Shown: positions 8,864 to 17,370, numbered from the stretch's first letter. The stretch is 64,000 bases of DNA from Candidatus Acidiferrum typicum (GCA_025463055.1 JAOAPV010000005.1:1-64000), one strand, 5' to 3'. Notes: a model not told the origin generated them from the sequence alone. Numbers and translations: made by a program.

Positions 8864-9120
8864 ATGACAGTGGGTAGCGCAAACCACTCTTGCAAGCTGG
8901 CGACGTTTCGGAATGTCTTCGACTCTATCTTCCCGAAAGCATTCATCCAATAAACCGTCAAAATATTTGATTGGCTGTCGATGCATATTCGCTGGTGCGT
9001 GTTGGTAGCCGCATCCGACGTCTTTTTCCTAAGCCACAGCACCGTGCCTTCGTCGCATTCTTCCACCTGGACAAAGCCGCCTTCTCGGGCCGCCGCTTGA
9101 AGTGCCTGAAGTTTTTCCAT
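8860..9120 (-). CDS. Conserved-looking 86-aa protein coupled to sigma-like gene
   Basis: The 86-residue product begins MEKLQALQAAAREGGFVQVEE and has a small alpha/beta look, with alternating hydrophobic strands (GTVLWLRKK, RICIDSQSNILTVYW). No known motif or signal peptide is seen. The start is supported by GGAGG five bases upstream. The stop TGA overlaps the ATG of the sigma-region-2-like gene, so the two are almost certainly one transcript with coupled translation. I do not recognise the family. Confidence 0.6.
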   Translation of the reverse strand: MEKLQALQAAAREGGFVQVEECDEGTVLWLRKKTSDAATNTHQRICIDSQSNILTVYWMNAFGKIESKTFRNVASLQEWFALPTVI

Positions 9121-9225
9121 CGCGCCTCCAGTATGGGCTCATTCGCACCTGAGCGCCGACTTGTGACGGACATTTATCATTAGAATGAGCCAATCGAGTA
9201 AGACATCCCGCTTGCTTCCAGAAAA

Positions 9226-9261
9226 ATTGTTATTTTTAAATATGTGCTGTACGAGACATAC
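9226..9261 (+). promoter_or_regulatory. Upstream element shared with the paralogue at 12030
   Basis: AT-rich sequence beginning ATTGTTATTTTTAA and containing TGTGCTGTA (9243-9251) closely resembles the sequence upstream of the paralogous gene on the other strand (12103-12138). The element begins 107 bases before the start here and 108 there. A second shared word, GTACATAGT (9277-9285), follows. It probably contains the promoter of the small secreted protein, duplicated together with the gene. Confidence 0.45.
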
Positions 9262-9332
9262 GCGGCAATGCGCGAAGTACATAGTAACGGGCACCGAGGT
9301 TTCAATACGTGTCTCGGGCGGGAGGGTTCTTC

Positions 9333-9614
9333 ATGCACCGTATAAATCGGTCCATCAGTTCACTGCTTTTGGCTGCGGCCGTTGCTGCGCCAACCGTTAT
9401 CATGGCCGGCCCCAGACCTCAAGAACGTGGCGTTCAGATGCGTGTTTACGACCGGGACCATCGTGATTACCACAACTGGGATGACCACGAGGACCGCGCC
9501 TACAGGCGTTATCTGGCGGAACAGCACAGGACGTATCGTGAGTACCATCGGCAGCACTACAGAGCGCAGAGGCACTACTGGAATTGGCGCCATAGTCATC
9601 CAGACCGCGACTAA
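9333..9614 (+). CDS. Small secreted His/Tyr/Trp-rich protein, copy 1
   Basis: The product has 93 residues. A signal peptide (MHRINRSISSLLLAAAVAA, ending near IMAGP) is followed by a highly charged mature chain with VYDRDHRDYHNWDDHEDRA, then RRYL, REYHRQHY and a terminal HYWNWRHSHPDRD. The start at 9333 follows GGGAGGG. The His/Asp/Tyr density suggests metal binding or a polyelectrolyte envelope role, but no function is known. A paralogue lies at 11716-12030 on the other strand, and the OmpA-type gene sits between the two copies. Confidence 0.82.
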   Translation: MHRINRSISSLLLAAAVAAPTVIMAGPRPQERGVQMRVYDRDHRDYHNWDDHEDRAYRRYLAEQHRTYREYHRQHYRAQRHYWNWRHSHPDRD

Positions 9615-9667
9615 CACTGGCTGACAGCGGAGCACTCGACCTGTTAGGCATCACCAGCCCATGAGCG

Positions 9668-9708
9668 AAAAAAGAGCCGGCCCCGGAGGGGAGCCGGCTC
9701 TTTTTTTT
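9668..9708. terminator. Strong bidirectional intrinsic terminator
   Basis: GAGCCGGC (9674-9681) pairs with GCCGGCTC (9693-9700). The stem is flanked by six A on the left and eight T on the right, so it works in both directions. It ends the copy-1 small secreted gene on the plus strand and the OmpA-like gene on the minus strand, whose stop is at 9718. Confidence 0.92.
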
Positions 9709-9717
9709 GCGGTTCGC

Positions 9718-11496
9718 TTACTGCGGTGTGACTGCGGCGACGGGTTGCAGGCTCATGGAAATGATCTTGGTACCGATCACTTCGCCTGAGACGACCAATT
9801 CGACGCGCCGGTTTTGCTGACGCCCTTCGGAAGTATCGTTTGACGCGATGGGCCGAGTCTTACCAAAGCCCGTTGCGGTGGTCGAAGATTCCGGAATGCC
9901 TTGCTGTGTCAGGTAGCTGCGGACGCCTTGGGCACGGTGCTCCGAGAGTTCCTGATTGAAAGCTTCGGTGCCGATGCTATCGGTGTTTCCTTCTACGGCC
10001 AGCTTGAGCGACGGATAAGCGAGCACGATGCCCGATATTTTCGCCAGCTTCTCGCGTGCCAGCGGACGAAGCGTGAATTTGCCGGAGTCAAACAGCACGT
10101 CCGACATATTGACCACCAAGCCGCGAGCGGTGTCGCGAGTTTCCAGAATCAAGCTGAATTGTTGAAGGAGACGCGCACGAAGCTCTTCGCGATCGCGAAC
10201 CGCATCCTTAAGCTTCATGTCGGATGACGCTGCTGCCGCGCGATTCCGTTCGGAATCCGCTTCGGCAACGTGTTGTTGCTGTTGAGCGTTGTTGCGGTCT
10301 CTCTCCGCGTCGGCCTGCGCGGCCTGCGCATTGACGTTATTGCGGTCCGCGTCATCGCGGTCGCGAACGGATTGTTGGAGCTGCGCATCGGATGATGCTG
10401 CATTGGCGCGATTCCGGTCGGAATCCGCTTCCGCGGCTTGCTGCTGACGTTGCGCCTTGTTGCGGTCCCTTTCGGCATCGGCCTGGGCGGCTTGAGCATT
10501 GACGTTATTGCGGTCCGCGTCATCGCGGCGGCGGTTGGCGTCGGCGGTAAGTGCTTCGGCATTGACTCGGCGATCGGATTCCATGCTGGCACGAGAGTTG
10601 GCGTTGGCTTCACGGCCTGCTCCCGCGGCGCGTGCGGACTCGGCGCGTTCTTCGTCGATATGCTTAACGGCGATTTCGCGAGCGTCTTCCGACGTCTGCA
10701 CGGTTTCGCGCGATAACGCAATCAGCGACTTCTTGTTTTGATGCTTCCGGGTGGCGACCGCATCGGCCTCGTCCATCTGGCGAACAGCGTTTCCGTAGCT
10801 TGTTGCGGCGTATCTTTCTGCGCCGGCAGATTGCGCGATGCGCAGAGCATTGCGAGCTTCAAAAAATTCCAGTGGCAGTTTGGCGTTCAGGACCACGGGG
10901 TCGAACTTATAGCCCGTGGGAATGTATCCGCCACGATCGATCAGTTCATACTTGGCGTCCACGGCTTCACTAGCGCCGACGGTATCCGCGCGCATCGCGT
11001 TCTCGAGCACGACGACGTTGCTGGGGCGGCGCACGGCATAATAAGGTTCCGCGGTTACGATCATCGCGAAAGCTTGTAGGTCCGTGGTTACGTCCAGCTT
11101 GCTGCGGTGGTTATCGCCCACCAATACTTCGCCGATGTTCACTGGCCGGCCTTCCGGCGAAATCGCCCACAGCACGTAGGTCAGATACTCGTTGCCGAGG
11201 CTCGTCGGCCTGTCCAGCCCCGAAAATTCGACTTCGATTTCAAGCGCCCCGCGTTTGCTCTCGACCTTGGCCTCGCCTGTTGCGCCTGGCATCAAATCGG
11301 TCCCTTGAAAATTAATCTTGGTCGCCCCACTGCGGTGTCTGTAGCTCACCGCTCGGGTTGTACGGCTCACCACATTAATCCGGTACGTCGGTGTTGGATT
11401 GCCGGAATCCGCCGGCACTTGCGTTTGGGCCCGCGCTTGCGCCGATGCGCCAAGCGCCACTATTAACGACAGCGCGATGCTTGAAATCTTAAACAT
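9718..11496 (-). CDS. OmpA-family outer-membrane/peptidoglycan-binding protein with coiled repeats
   Basis: The product has 592 residues. The start at 11496 is preceded by AAGGAG and opens a signal peptide (MFKISSIALSLIVALGASAQARA). An N-terminal beta-rich region (about 30-190) is followed by an alpha-helical DUF4398-like segment (FEARNALRIAQSAGAERYA) and long charged helices containing near-identical 56-residue repeats (DDADRNNVNAQAAQADAERD). The C-terminal OmpA domain (about 450-575) has FDSGKFTLRPLAREKL, EGNTDSIGTEAFN and QNRRVELVV, the peptidoglycan-binding signature. It probably tethers the outer membrane to the wall through a long helical stalk. An upstream in-frame ATG at 11691 is rejected because it precedes the signal peptide. 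Confidence 0.9.
   Translation of the reverse strand: MFKISSIALSLIVALGASAQARAQTQVPADSGNPTPTYRINVVSRTTRAVSYRHRSGATKINFQGTDLMPGATGEAKVESKRGALEIEVEFSGLDRPTSLGNEYLTYVLWAISPEGRPVNIGEVLVGDNHRSKLDVTTDLQAFAMIVTAEPYYAVRRPSNVVVLENAMRADTVGASEAVDAKYELIDRGGYIPTGYKFDPVVLNAKLPLEFFEARNALRIAQSAGAERYAATSYGNAVRQMDEADAVATRKHQNKKSLIALSRETVQTSEDAREIAVKHIDEERAESARAAGAGREANANSRASMESDRRVNAEALTADANRRRDDADRNNVNAQAAQADAERDRNKAQRQQQAAEADSDRNRANAASSDAQLQQSVRDRDDADRNNVNAQAAQADAERDRNNAQQQQHVAEADSERNRAAAASSDMKLKDAVRDREELRARLLQQFSLILETRDTARGLVVNMSDVLFDSGKFTLRPLAREKLAKISGIVLAYPSLKLAVEGNTDSIGTEAFNQELSEHRAQGVRSYLTQQGIPESSTTATGFGKTRPIASNDTSEGRQQNRRVELVVSGEVIGTKIISMSLQPVAAVTPQ
10195..10530 (-). repeat. 168-bp tandem repeat inside the OmpA-like gene
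   Basis: The sequence TTGACGTTATTGCGGTCCGC occurs at 10331 and again at 10499, exactly 168 bases apart, and the flanking sequence repeats as well. The unit encodes 56 residues of charged coiled helix, so copy-number change would lengthen or shorten the stalk without breaking the frame. Confidence 0.75.
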
Positions 11497-11715
11497 GAGT
11501 CTCCTTCTTTGAATCTTCGAGGCACCAGTATTAGGCTTTGCGAGCCTGAATACTGTGCGATAGTGCACGCTTCGCAAGAAATACCCACGAAAAGCGCTGA
11601 ATTTAACTCGGATATTCACTTGGCCTACAGCCTGTACCGAGCCACCTTCCAAAACCGGCGACCCGGTTGCCCGGCTATACATCTGTGGCATGACAACATC
11701 CTGACATCCGCTTCT

Positions 11716-12030
11716 TTATCTGTGTTCGTTATCTCGGTTTCTGCCTTCGTTATCGCGGTCCGGATGGCTGTGGCGCCAATTCCAATAGCGTTTCTGCTCT
11801 CTGTTGTTCTGCCTGTCGTACTCACGGTAATCCTTGTGCCGTTCTTGCAGATAACCCCTATAGGCGTGGTCTTCGTGGTCGTCCCAGTTATGGTAATCGC
11901 GATGGTTCCGATCGTAGACTCGGATCTGGACCCTGGCCTCTTGAGGTAGCGGGCCGGCCATGATTGCCGTTGGTGCAACAATGGCAGCAGCCAAAAGCAG
12001 TGAACTGATGCAGCGATCTAGACATTGCAT
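11716..12030 (-). CDS. Small secreted His/Tyr/Trp-rich protein, copy 2
   Basis: The product has 104 residues and is a clear paralogue of the gene at 9333. The signal peptide (MQCLDRCISSLLLAAAIVA, then TAIMAGP) is followed by VYDRNHRDYHNWDDHEDHA, RGYLQERHKDYREY and KRYWNWRHSHPDRD, ending in a short extra tail (NEGRNRDNEHR). GGAGG lies nine bases before the ATG, which supports this start over a longer frame reaching 12240. The upstream region also matches copy 1. The pair flanks the OmpA-like gene in opposite orientation. Function is unknown; an extracytoplasmic location is inferred. Confidence 0.82.
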   Translation of the reverse strand: MQCLDRCISSLLLAAAIVAPTAIMAGPLPQEARVQIRVYDRNHRDYHNWDDHEDHAYRGYLQERHKDYREYDRQNNREQKRYWNWRHSHPDRDNEGRNRDNEHR

Positions 12031-12102
12031 GAAACAGTCCTCCAAGCCGAGATGCCTAGATTCAGAACCCCGGGTAGTCCTGACTATGTACCCCTCTAGT
12101 TG

Positions 12103-12138
12103 TGATGTATTTCCATACAGCACACATAATAAAACAAT
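12103..12138 (-). promoter_or_regulatory. Upstream element of copy 2, matching 9226-9261
   Basis: Read on the minus strand, the element starts ATTGTTTTATTATG and contains TGTGCTGTA (12116-12124), followed by GTACATAGT (12083-12091), all at nearly the same distances from the start codon as in copy 1. The rest of the roughly 520-base gap up to 12550 shows no gene. Confidence 0.45.
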
Positions 12139-12549
12139 AATCTTGCCGACAAATGACGCGGCTTGCCCGGCTTCGCTTTTACCTCTGATCTTTCTTGTTG
12201 TCCGGCACCGCGTTTCAGCATGCGCAGGCGCCATGGGCACGGAGAGTGTTTACAGAAATTCTTCTTCTGCGGTGCCGAATGCATGTGGCCCTAAATTAAG
12301 AACGTTTCGGGTACTGGCTTGCCCATTTCCGACCTGTCCCTTGTTTCAGTCTTTTTTCCTCTTTTGACCAACCGGTTCTCTGTACTTTTTTTGACCCGGA
12401 GGTCAGTAGTCCCTGAGAAGGCACCCCACTAAGGTCACTTGCGCAAAAGCAGGAAACGAAATCCAGTCCTCGGTTTCGGCAGGAATAAGAATCGATGCGT
12501 GAACAACAACATCCGTGCGCGCGATCAAGCGTAGTGGTTGGGAGGCCCT

Positions 12550-13911
12550 ATGAACGTTGTCAAAATTTTCAAAGTCACACGCGAATGGACGTGCCTGGCT
12601 GCCCTGTTAACGGCAACATGTTGTTTTGCACAGTCCGATCCCGGTCCTCGTGGCGGCGCCGCTGGCGCGGGCGCAGCTATCGGCGGTCTCACACCTGGTG
12701 AGTTCGACTTTTTCAATAATCACGGGATACCGCAGTTCGCTCAGGTGGAGGCCGTCGCCGACGGGCTCGGTCCGCGTTTCAATCTGGATTCTTGCGGTGG
12801 TTGCCACATCCAGCCGGCCCTGGGAGGAACTAGCCCCGCTGTAAATCCGCAGCTCGCCCGTGCTTTGACCATGGCGCCTGGAAATACAGTGCCTTCGTTC
12901 ATCACCTCAAGTGGACCAGTCCGCGAAGCGCGCTTCATCAGGCACGCGGACGGCAGCCCGGACGGTGGAGTGCATGATCTTTTCACCATTGCTGGCCGCG
13001 CGGATAAACCCGCCGCCTGCACCATTCAGCAGCCGGACTTTGACGCGCAGCAAGCCAATCACAACGTGATCTTCCGGATTCCTACGCCCACTTTCGGCGC
13101 AGGCTTGATCGAAGCCATCACCGACAAAGCCATCCGAAGCAACCTGGCGAGCGATCCGGGCGGAGCGAAAGCTAGTCTCGGCATCAGAGGTCATGTCAAC
13201 ACCAACGGCAACGATGGCACCGTCACACGTTTCGGCTGGAAGGCGCAGAACAAGTCGCTGCTGATTTTCTCCGGTGAGGCCTATAACGTGGAGATGGGTG
13301 TCACCAATGAAAACTTCCAGAATGAGCGCGAAGAAAATCCGCAATGCGCCACGACTGCCACGCCGGAGAGCCACTCCGGGTTCAACGTGGGCAGTACGGA
13401 CGTCGCCGATATCGTCGCCTTTATGGGGTTCATGAAGTTTCTGGATCAGCCAACGCCAGTAAGCTCCTATGGCAACGTCAGCATGTCGTCCATCACCAAT
13501 GGACGCGGCCTATTCGTTTCGACCGGATGCGCCCTGTGTCACACGCCGACGTTGACGACGGGCTCTTCGTCAACGGTAGCTCTGAGCAACAAGCCTGCAA
13601 ATCTTTTCTCCGATCTGGCTTTGCATCACATGGGTTCGAACCTGGCCGACGGAGTCACGCAGGGCTCAGCCGGTAGTGATGAGTTCCGCACGGCGCCGCT
13701 CTGGGGCCTGGGACAGCGTCTGTTTTTCCTTCACGACGGGCGTACTTCTGACCTGTTGCACGCGATTAACGCGCACTCCACGGACTGCGGCCTCCTCGGC
13801 GGTCTGCTGGGCGGCTGTGTCCAGTCGGAGGCGCAACAGGTAATCCAAAGGTTTCATGCGCTGACTCCGTCGCAGAAACAAGACCTGCTGAACTTCCTTC
13901 GCTCGTTGTAA
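12550..13911 (+). CDS. Di-heme c-type cytochrome oxidoreductase (DHOR family)
   Basis: The product has 453 residues. A signal peptide (CLAALLTATCCFAQ, cleavage near residue 28) is followed by two CxxCH heme-attachment motifs, CGGCH at about 82-86 and CALCH at 327-331. Family-like segments LGGTSPAVN, PTFGAGLIEAI, GRFGWKAQ-like VTRFGWKAQ, FRTAPLWGLGQRLFFLHDGR and DLLNFLRSL match the di-heme oxidoreductase (DUF1111) family, which is distantly related to MauG and cytochrome c peroxidases. It is exported and haem is attached in the periplasm; the substrate is unknown. The start at 12550 follows GGGAGG. The gene appears monocistronic. Confidence 0.92.
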   Translation: MNVVKIFKVTREWTCLAALLTATCCFAQSDPGPRGGAAGAGAAIGGLTPGEFDFFNNHGIPQFAQVEAVADGLGPRFNLDSCGGCHIQPALGGTSPAVNPQLARALTMAPGNTVPSFITSSGPVREARFIRHADGSPDGGVHDLFTIAGRADKPAACTIQQPDFDAQQANHNVIFRIPTPTFGAGLIEAITDKAIRSNLASDPGGAKASLGIRGHVNTNGNDGTVTRFGWKAQNKSLLIFSGEAYNVEMGVTNENFQNEREENPQCATTATPESHSGFNVGSTDVADIVAFMGFMKFLDQPTPVSSYGNVSMSSITNGRGLFVSTGCALCHTPTLTTGSSSTVALSNKPANLFSDLALHHMGSNLADGVTQGSAGSDEFRTAPLWGLGQRLFFLHDGRTSDLLHAINAHSTDCGLLGGLLGGCVQSEAQQVIQRFHALTPSQKQDLLNFLRSL

Positions 13912-13930
13912 ACGCATGCCCGCCGGACCT

Positions 13931-13960
13931 CCCGCTTCCGCGTTATTCGCGAGGAGCGGG
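13931..13960 (+). terminator. Hairpin downstream of the di-heme oxidoreductase
   Basis: CCCGCT plus CGCG (13931-13942) pairs with CGCG plus AGCGGG (13948-13960), with small internal mismatches, 20 bases after the stop. There is no clean T-run, so termination efficiency is uncertain. Confidence 0.4.
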
Positions 13961-14017
13961 TTCCGGTTGAAGGTAAGGACTTTGTTACTGCGAGGGTTGC
14001 TCAACCGGCGCGATGAA

Positions 14018-14087
14018 GGAAGTAACGCGCGTTAGTAAATCGATCGGCAGATCACGCACGCAGTGACGGATAATTCTCGTTACTTCC
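14018..14087. repeat. 10-bp inverted repeat beside the AKR remnant
   Basis: GGAAGTAACG (14018-14027) and CGTTACTTCC (14078-14087) are exact reverse complements 50 bases apart, directly next to the degraded aldo/keto reductase fragment. This could be the scar of a small inserted element, or a palindromic regulatory site. Confidence 0.35.
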
Positions 14088-14105
14088 GGGTTGCCGGTCA
14101 TCCGT

Positions 14106-14281
14106 TCAGTGGGCCGCGCCCACGCCTGCGGCATATGCGCTGGCTTGGTTGAGTTTCTCCAGAGATTCGCGATCGAGCTTCAGCTCCGCGGCCCTCAGCA
14201 ATTCCTGGAGCTGATCGACATTCGTCGCGCTGGCAATCGGAGCGGTAACGCTCGGCTGCGCCCAGCTCAAGTGGCCCTCGC
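14106..14281 (-). pseudogene. Aldo/keto reductase, C-terminal remnant
   Basis: About 60 codons on the minus strand read WAQPSVTAPIASATNVDQLQ, then ELL, AAELKLDRESLEKLNQASA and a short tail to the stop at 14106. This is the typical C-terminal end of AKR-family oxidoreductases (AQPGVTAPIASATxxEQLxEL). The preceding roughly 270 residues with the Asp-Tyr-Lys-His active site are missing: upstream sequence to 14327 is open but unrelated in pattern. It is a decayed gene. Confidence 0.65.
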
Positions 14282-14591
14282 CTGGCCAGCAGGGAAAGGT
14301 GCGCGCGATTGGCGCATCAAACTTCACGGCAGATCGCGAAGAAAGCAGCCTATTGGAAGCCTTCCATACAGCCGCTATCGCAACCTGAAGATTTGGTTTT
14401 AAAAAATTGATAGCTCAACACCCAAAAGATGATTTGCAACGTCAAAGCATGTTAGATATCATTTCACTTGTGAATGGCTTCATTCCAACCACCGCTGCCT
14501 GTTGTCGTCAGCAAATGACGGCTAGGGCCGCTGTGTCTTGTAGGGGTGAAAGCTAGTTTTGTAAGAAGCCTTTACTGCAAGATTGTAGCTG

Positions 14592-14632
14592 ACCCACCGC
14601 CGGGAACTCTGGCAGGTGGGTTTTTTGTTTTT
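14592..14632 (+). terminator. Intrinsic terminator/attenuator in the cysD leader
   Basis: ACCCACC plus GCC (14592-14601) pairs with GGC plus GGTGGGT (14611-14621, one bulged A), followed by TTTTTT-G-TTTTT. It ends only 12 bases before the cysD start at 14645. Upstream are two more potential helices: CGTCA with TGACG (about 14506-14520), and AGCTA (14551-14555) with TAGCT (14586-14590). The position suggests leader attenuation of the sulfate operon; I do not recognise a known riboswitch. The rest of the 14282-14590 gap shows nothing coding. Confidence 0.65.
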
Positions 14633-14644
14633 AGACTGAGGTTT

Positions 14645-15622
14645 ATGGCGCACACATCGCAAATCTCGTTTTCCGAACTGACCGCACCTTCTTCCCATGG
14701 CGGGAGCCGGGTGACGGTTGTCCCTCGGCGATTGAATCATCTCAGGGCGCTAGAGGCTGAGAGCATCCACATTCTGCGTGAGGCGGCGGCTGAATTTGAG
14801 CGCCCAGTAATGCTGTATTCCATTGGCAAAGACTCCTCGGTAATGCTGCGTCTGGCGCAGAAGGCGTTTTTCCCGGGCAAGATTCCCTTCCCGCTGCTGC
14901 ATATCGACACCAGCTACAAATTTCCCGAGATGATCGAGTTTCGTGACACGTACGCGCGGCAAATTGGCGCGGAACTAATCGTTCACAAGAATCAGGCGGC
15001 CCTTGACGCCGGAGCCAATCCCTTCTCGCTCGGAACGCAGAAGTGCTGCGGGTTGCTCAAAACGAAGTCGCTTCTGGACGCGCTGGCAGAAGGGGGCTTC
15101 GACGCGGCATTTGGAGGGGCGCGCCGCGACGAAGAGAAGTCCCGAGCGAAAGAAAGAATTTACTCGTTCCGCGATTCGTTGGGGCAATGGGATCCGAAAA
15201 ATCAGCGGCCAGAGCTCTGGAATATTTTTAATTCCCGGATCGATAAAGGGGAAAGCATTCGCGTTTTCCCCCTGTCCAATTGGACCGAGCTCGACATATG
15301 GCTCTACATCCAAGCGGAAAATATTCCTATTGTCCCTCTCTATTTCGCGAAAGAACGTGAAGTGGTGCTGCGAAACAGATCGATTGTGTTGATCCACAAT
15401 GCAAAGGAACTCCTGCCCGGCGAAAAGACGCAAATGCTGAAGTGCCGCATGCGTTCGCTCGGATGCGTTCCCTGCACGGGAGCCATCCGTTCGGAAGCGG
15501 ACTCCGTGGCGAAGATTGTCGAAGAAATGATTTCGTTCCGGCGTTCCGAGCGAGAGAACCGCGCGATCGATCATGACGAAGAAGGATCGATGGAGCTCAA
15601 AAAGCGGGAAGGGTATTTCTAG
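14645..15622 (+). CDS. cysD: Sulfate adenylyltransferase subunit 2 (small subunit)
   Basis: The product has 325 residues. The PP-loop ATP-pyrophosphatase core is visible: [19 protein letters not shown] near residue 60, [46 protein letters not shown] and the C-terminal [12 protein letters not shown]. With the GTPase CysN it forms ATP sulfurylase, making adenosine 5'-phosphosulfate (APS) from ATP and sulfate in assimilation. The start at 14645 follows GAGG; upstream in-frame codons would run through the terminator. It is the first gene of cysD-cysN-cysH-permease, and the next start overlaps its stop by one base. Confidence 0.96.
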   Translation: MAHTSQISFSELTAPSSHGGSRVTVVPRRLNHLRALEAESIHILREAAAEFERPVMLYSIGKDSSVMLRLAQKAFFPGKIPFPLLHIDTSYKFPEMIEFRDTYARQIGAELIVHKNQAALDAGANPFSLGTQKCCGLLKTKSLLDALAEGGFDAAFGGARRDEEKSRAKERIYSFRDSLGQWDPKNQRPELWNIFNSRIDKGESIRVFPLSNWTELDIWLYIQAENIPIVPLYFAKEREVVLRNRSIVLIHNAKELLPGEKTQMLKCRMRSLGCVPCTGAIRSEADSVAKIVEEMISFRRSERENRAIDHDEEGSMELKKREGYF

Positions 15623-17370
15623 TGATCTCCACAACACAGGAGAGACCGCGCGGGAACTCTGGGGAGTTCCTCGAACAGAGTATGGAGATGGAGCTTCTTC
15701 GCTTCACGACCGCGGGAAGTGTCGATGACGGCAAATCGACACTTATCGGGCGGCTACTCCATGACTCCAAATCGGTTTACGAAGACCAGTTGGCCTCGGT
15801 GAAAAAGAGCCGCATCAACCGTTCCTCCGGCCCAATCGATTTTTCACTGCTGACGGATGGCCTGCGCGCGGAACGAGAGCAAGGCATCACGATCGACGTC
15901 GCCTACCGCTACTTCGCGACCCCGCGGCGGAAATTCATCATTGCAGACACGCCGGGACACGAACAGTACACGCGCAACATGGCCACCGGTGCGTCCACGG
16001 CGGACCTTGCCGTCATTCTACTGGATGCCACGAAGGGAATCCTTGCACAGACACGGCGCCACGCGTTCATCGCTTCGCTGCTGGGAATACGCAATGTTCT
16101 CGCGGCCGTGAATAAGATGGACCTCGTCGATTACAGGGAAGATGTGTTTTTGAACGTTGAGCGGGATTTTCTGCAGTTGGCAGAGGAGCTCGGCATAGCC
16201 AATGTGCAGTGCATTCCAATCAGCGCGCTTGAGGGAGATAACGTTGTCGAGCGAAGCGCGCGGACGTTTTGGTATGAGGGGCCGACGCTGCTCGAACATT
16301 TGGAGACTGTTCCTCTCAGCGCAAACGATACTCTCGAGAGCCTGCGGTTTCCGGTGCAAATGGTGATTCGTCCCGACGCTAACTTCCGCGGATTTGCCGG
16401 TCGCGTCGCGAGCGGACTGATTCGCCCCGGTGACGATGTGCTGGCCTTGCCGTCCGGACAGAGAACGCGGGTCCGCTCGATCGTAAGCTACGACGGCGAT
16501 CTCCCGGAGGCGTTTGCTCCGATGTCGGTGACCCTGCAACTGGAGGATGAAATCGACCTCAGTCGCGGAGACATGCTGGTGTCGCCCCACTATGGCCCAA
16601 AAGTATCGAAGAGATTTCGCGCCATGGTGGTCTGGCTGCACGAGACTCCGTTGGAGGTGGGCAGGACCTATCTCGTAAAACATACGGCCCGCCAAACAAA
16701 AATTCGCGCACTACAGATTCGCCATCGTGTGAACGTCAATACACTCGAACGGGAACAGGCAACGCAGTTGAGTAGGAACGACATTGCCTCGGTCGAATTT
16801 GAAGCTCACGTTCCGCTTTTCTTTGATCCTTATACCAGCAATCGGGCAACGGGCAGTTTCATTCTGATCGATGCGATCTCCAACGCCACCGTCGGCGCCG
16901 GAATGATCGAAGAAGCTGTGCCCGAGGGACGACGGTTGGAGGCGCCAGAAGTCGCGTCTCCAAGGACGCCGCAAGAACGTGTTAGTGCGCAAGAGCGCTA
17001 CGCGCGCCACGGGCACTACCCGGCCACCATCTTGTTGCAGGATAAGCCTTCCCTCGCTAACCGGTTGGAGCGCGCCCTCTTTGATCAAGGCTTCGAGGTT
17101 TTGCATCTAGACGATCGGGAAGAGTCTTCCTTCGTGCTCTTGGACGCTATCCGCGCAGCGCACAGGATCGGAGCTGTTTCTATTTACTCCGGACACGTCC
17201 TCGATACTGACACGAAACAGCGGCTCGCCTCTGAGATGATGCCCCGCTTGCTAGACCTTTCTGGGGAAAGCGAAGCCTTCGACGATGAAGAGGTCTTACG
17301 GCGCGCCCTAGCGCTGGCGGACTCCTTGCGACTCACGATGCCGGAAGAGAATCAAGAAAAGGTCAACTAA
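15622..17370 (+). CDS. cysN: Sulfate adenylyltransferase subunit 1 (GTPase), with degenerate C-terminal extension
   Basis: The product has 582 residues from a GTG start that shares a base with the cysD stop (GGAAGGG upstream). The translation-factor GTPase motifs are present: GSVDDGKST (32-40), DTPGHEQY and NKMD. Beta-barrel domains follow to about residue 440. The last roughly 125 residues start with HGHYPATILLQDKPSLANRL, then ERALFDQGFEVLHLDD, which resembles the opening of an APS kinase (CysC) domain. The Walker A sequence GxxGxGKS is replaced, so that part should not bind ATP in the normal way. CysN couples GTP hydrolysis to APS formation by CysD. Confidence 0.95.
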   Translation: MISTTQERPRGNSGEFLEQSMEMELLRFTTAGSVDDGKSTLIGRLLHDSKSVYEDQLASVKKSRINRSSGPIDFSLLTDGLRAEREQGITIDVAYRYFATPRRKFIIADTPGHEQYTRNMATGASTADLAVILLDATKGILAQTRRHAFIASLLGIRNVLAAVNKMDLVDYREDVFLNVERDFLQLAEELGIANVQCIPISALEGDNVVERSARTFWYEGPTLLEHLETVPLSANDTLESLRFPVQMVIRPDANFRGFAGRVASGLIRPGDDVLALPSGQRTRVRSIVSYDGDLPEAFAPMSVTLQLEDEIDLSRGDMLVSPHYGPKVSKRFRAMVVWLHETPLEVGRTYLVKHTARQTKIRALQIRHRVNVNTLEREQATQLSRNDIASVEFEAHVPLFFDPYTSNRATGSFILIDAISNATVGAGMIEEAVPEGRRLEAPEVASPRTPQERVSAQERYARHGHYPATILLQDKPSLANRLERALFDQGFEVLHLDDREESSFVLLDAIRAAHRIGAVSIYSGHVLDTDTKQRLASEMMPRLLDLSGESEAFDDEEVLRRALALADSLRLTMPEENQEKVN

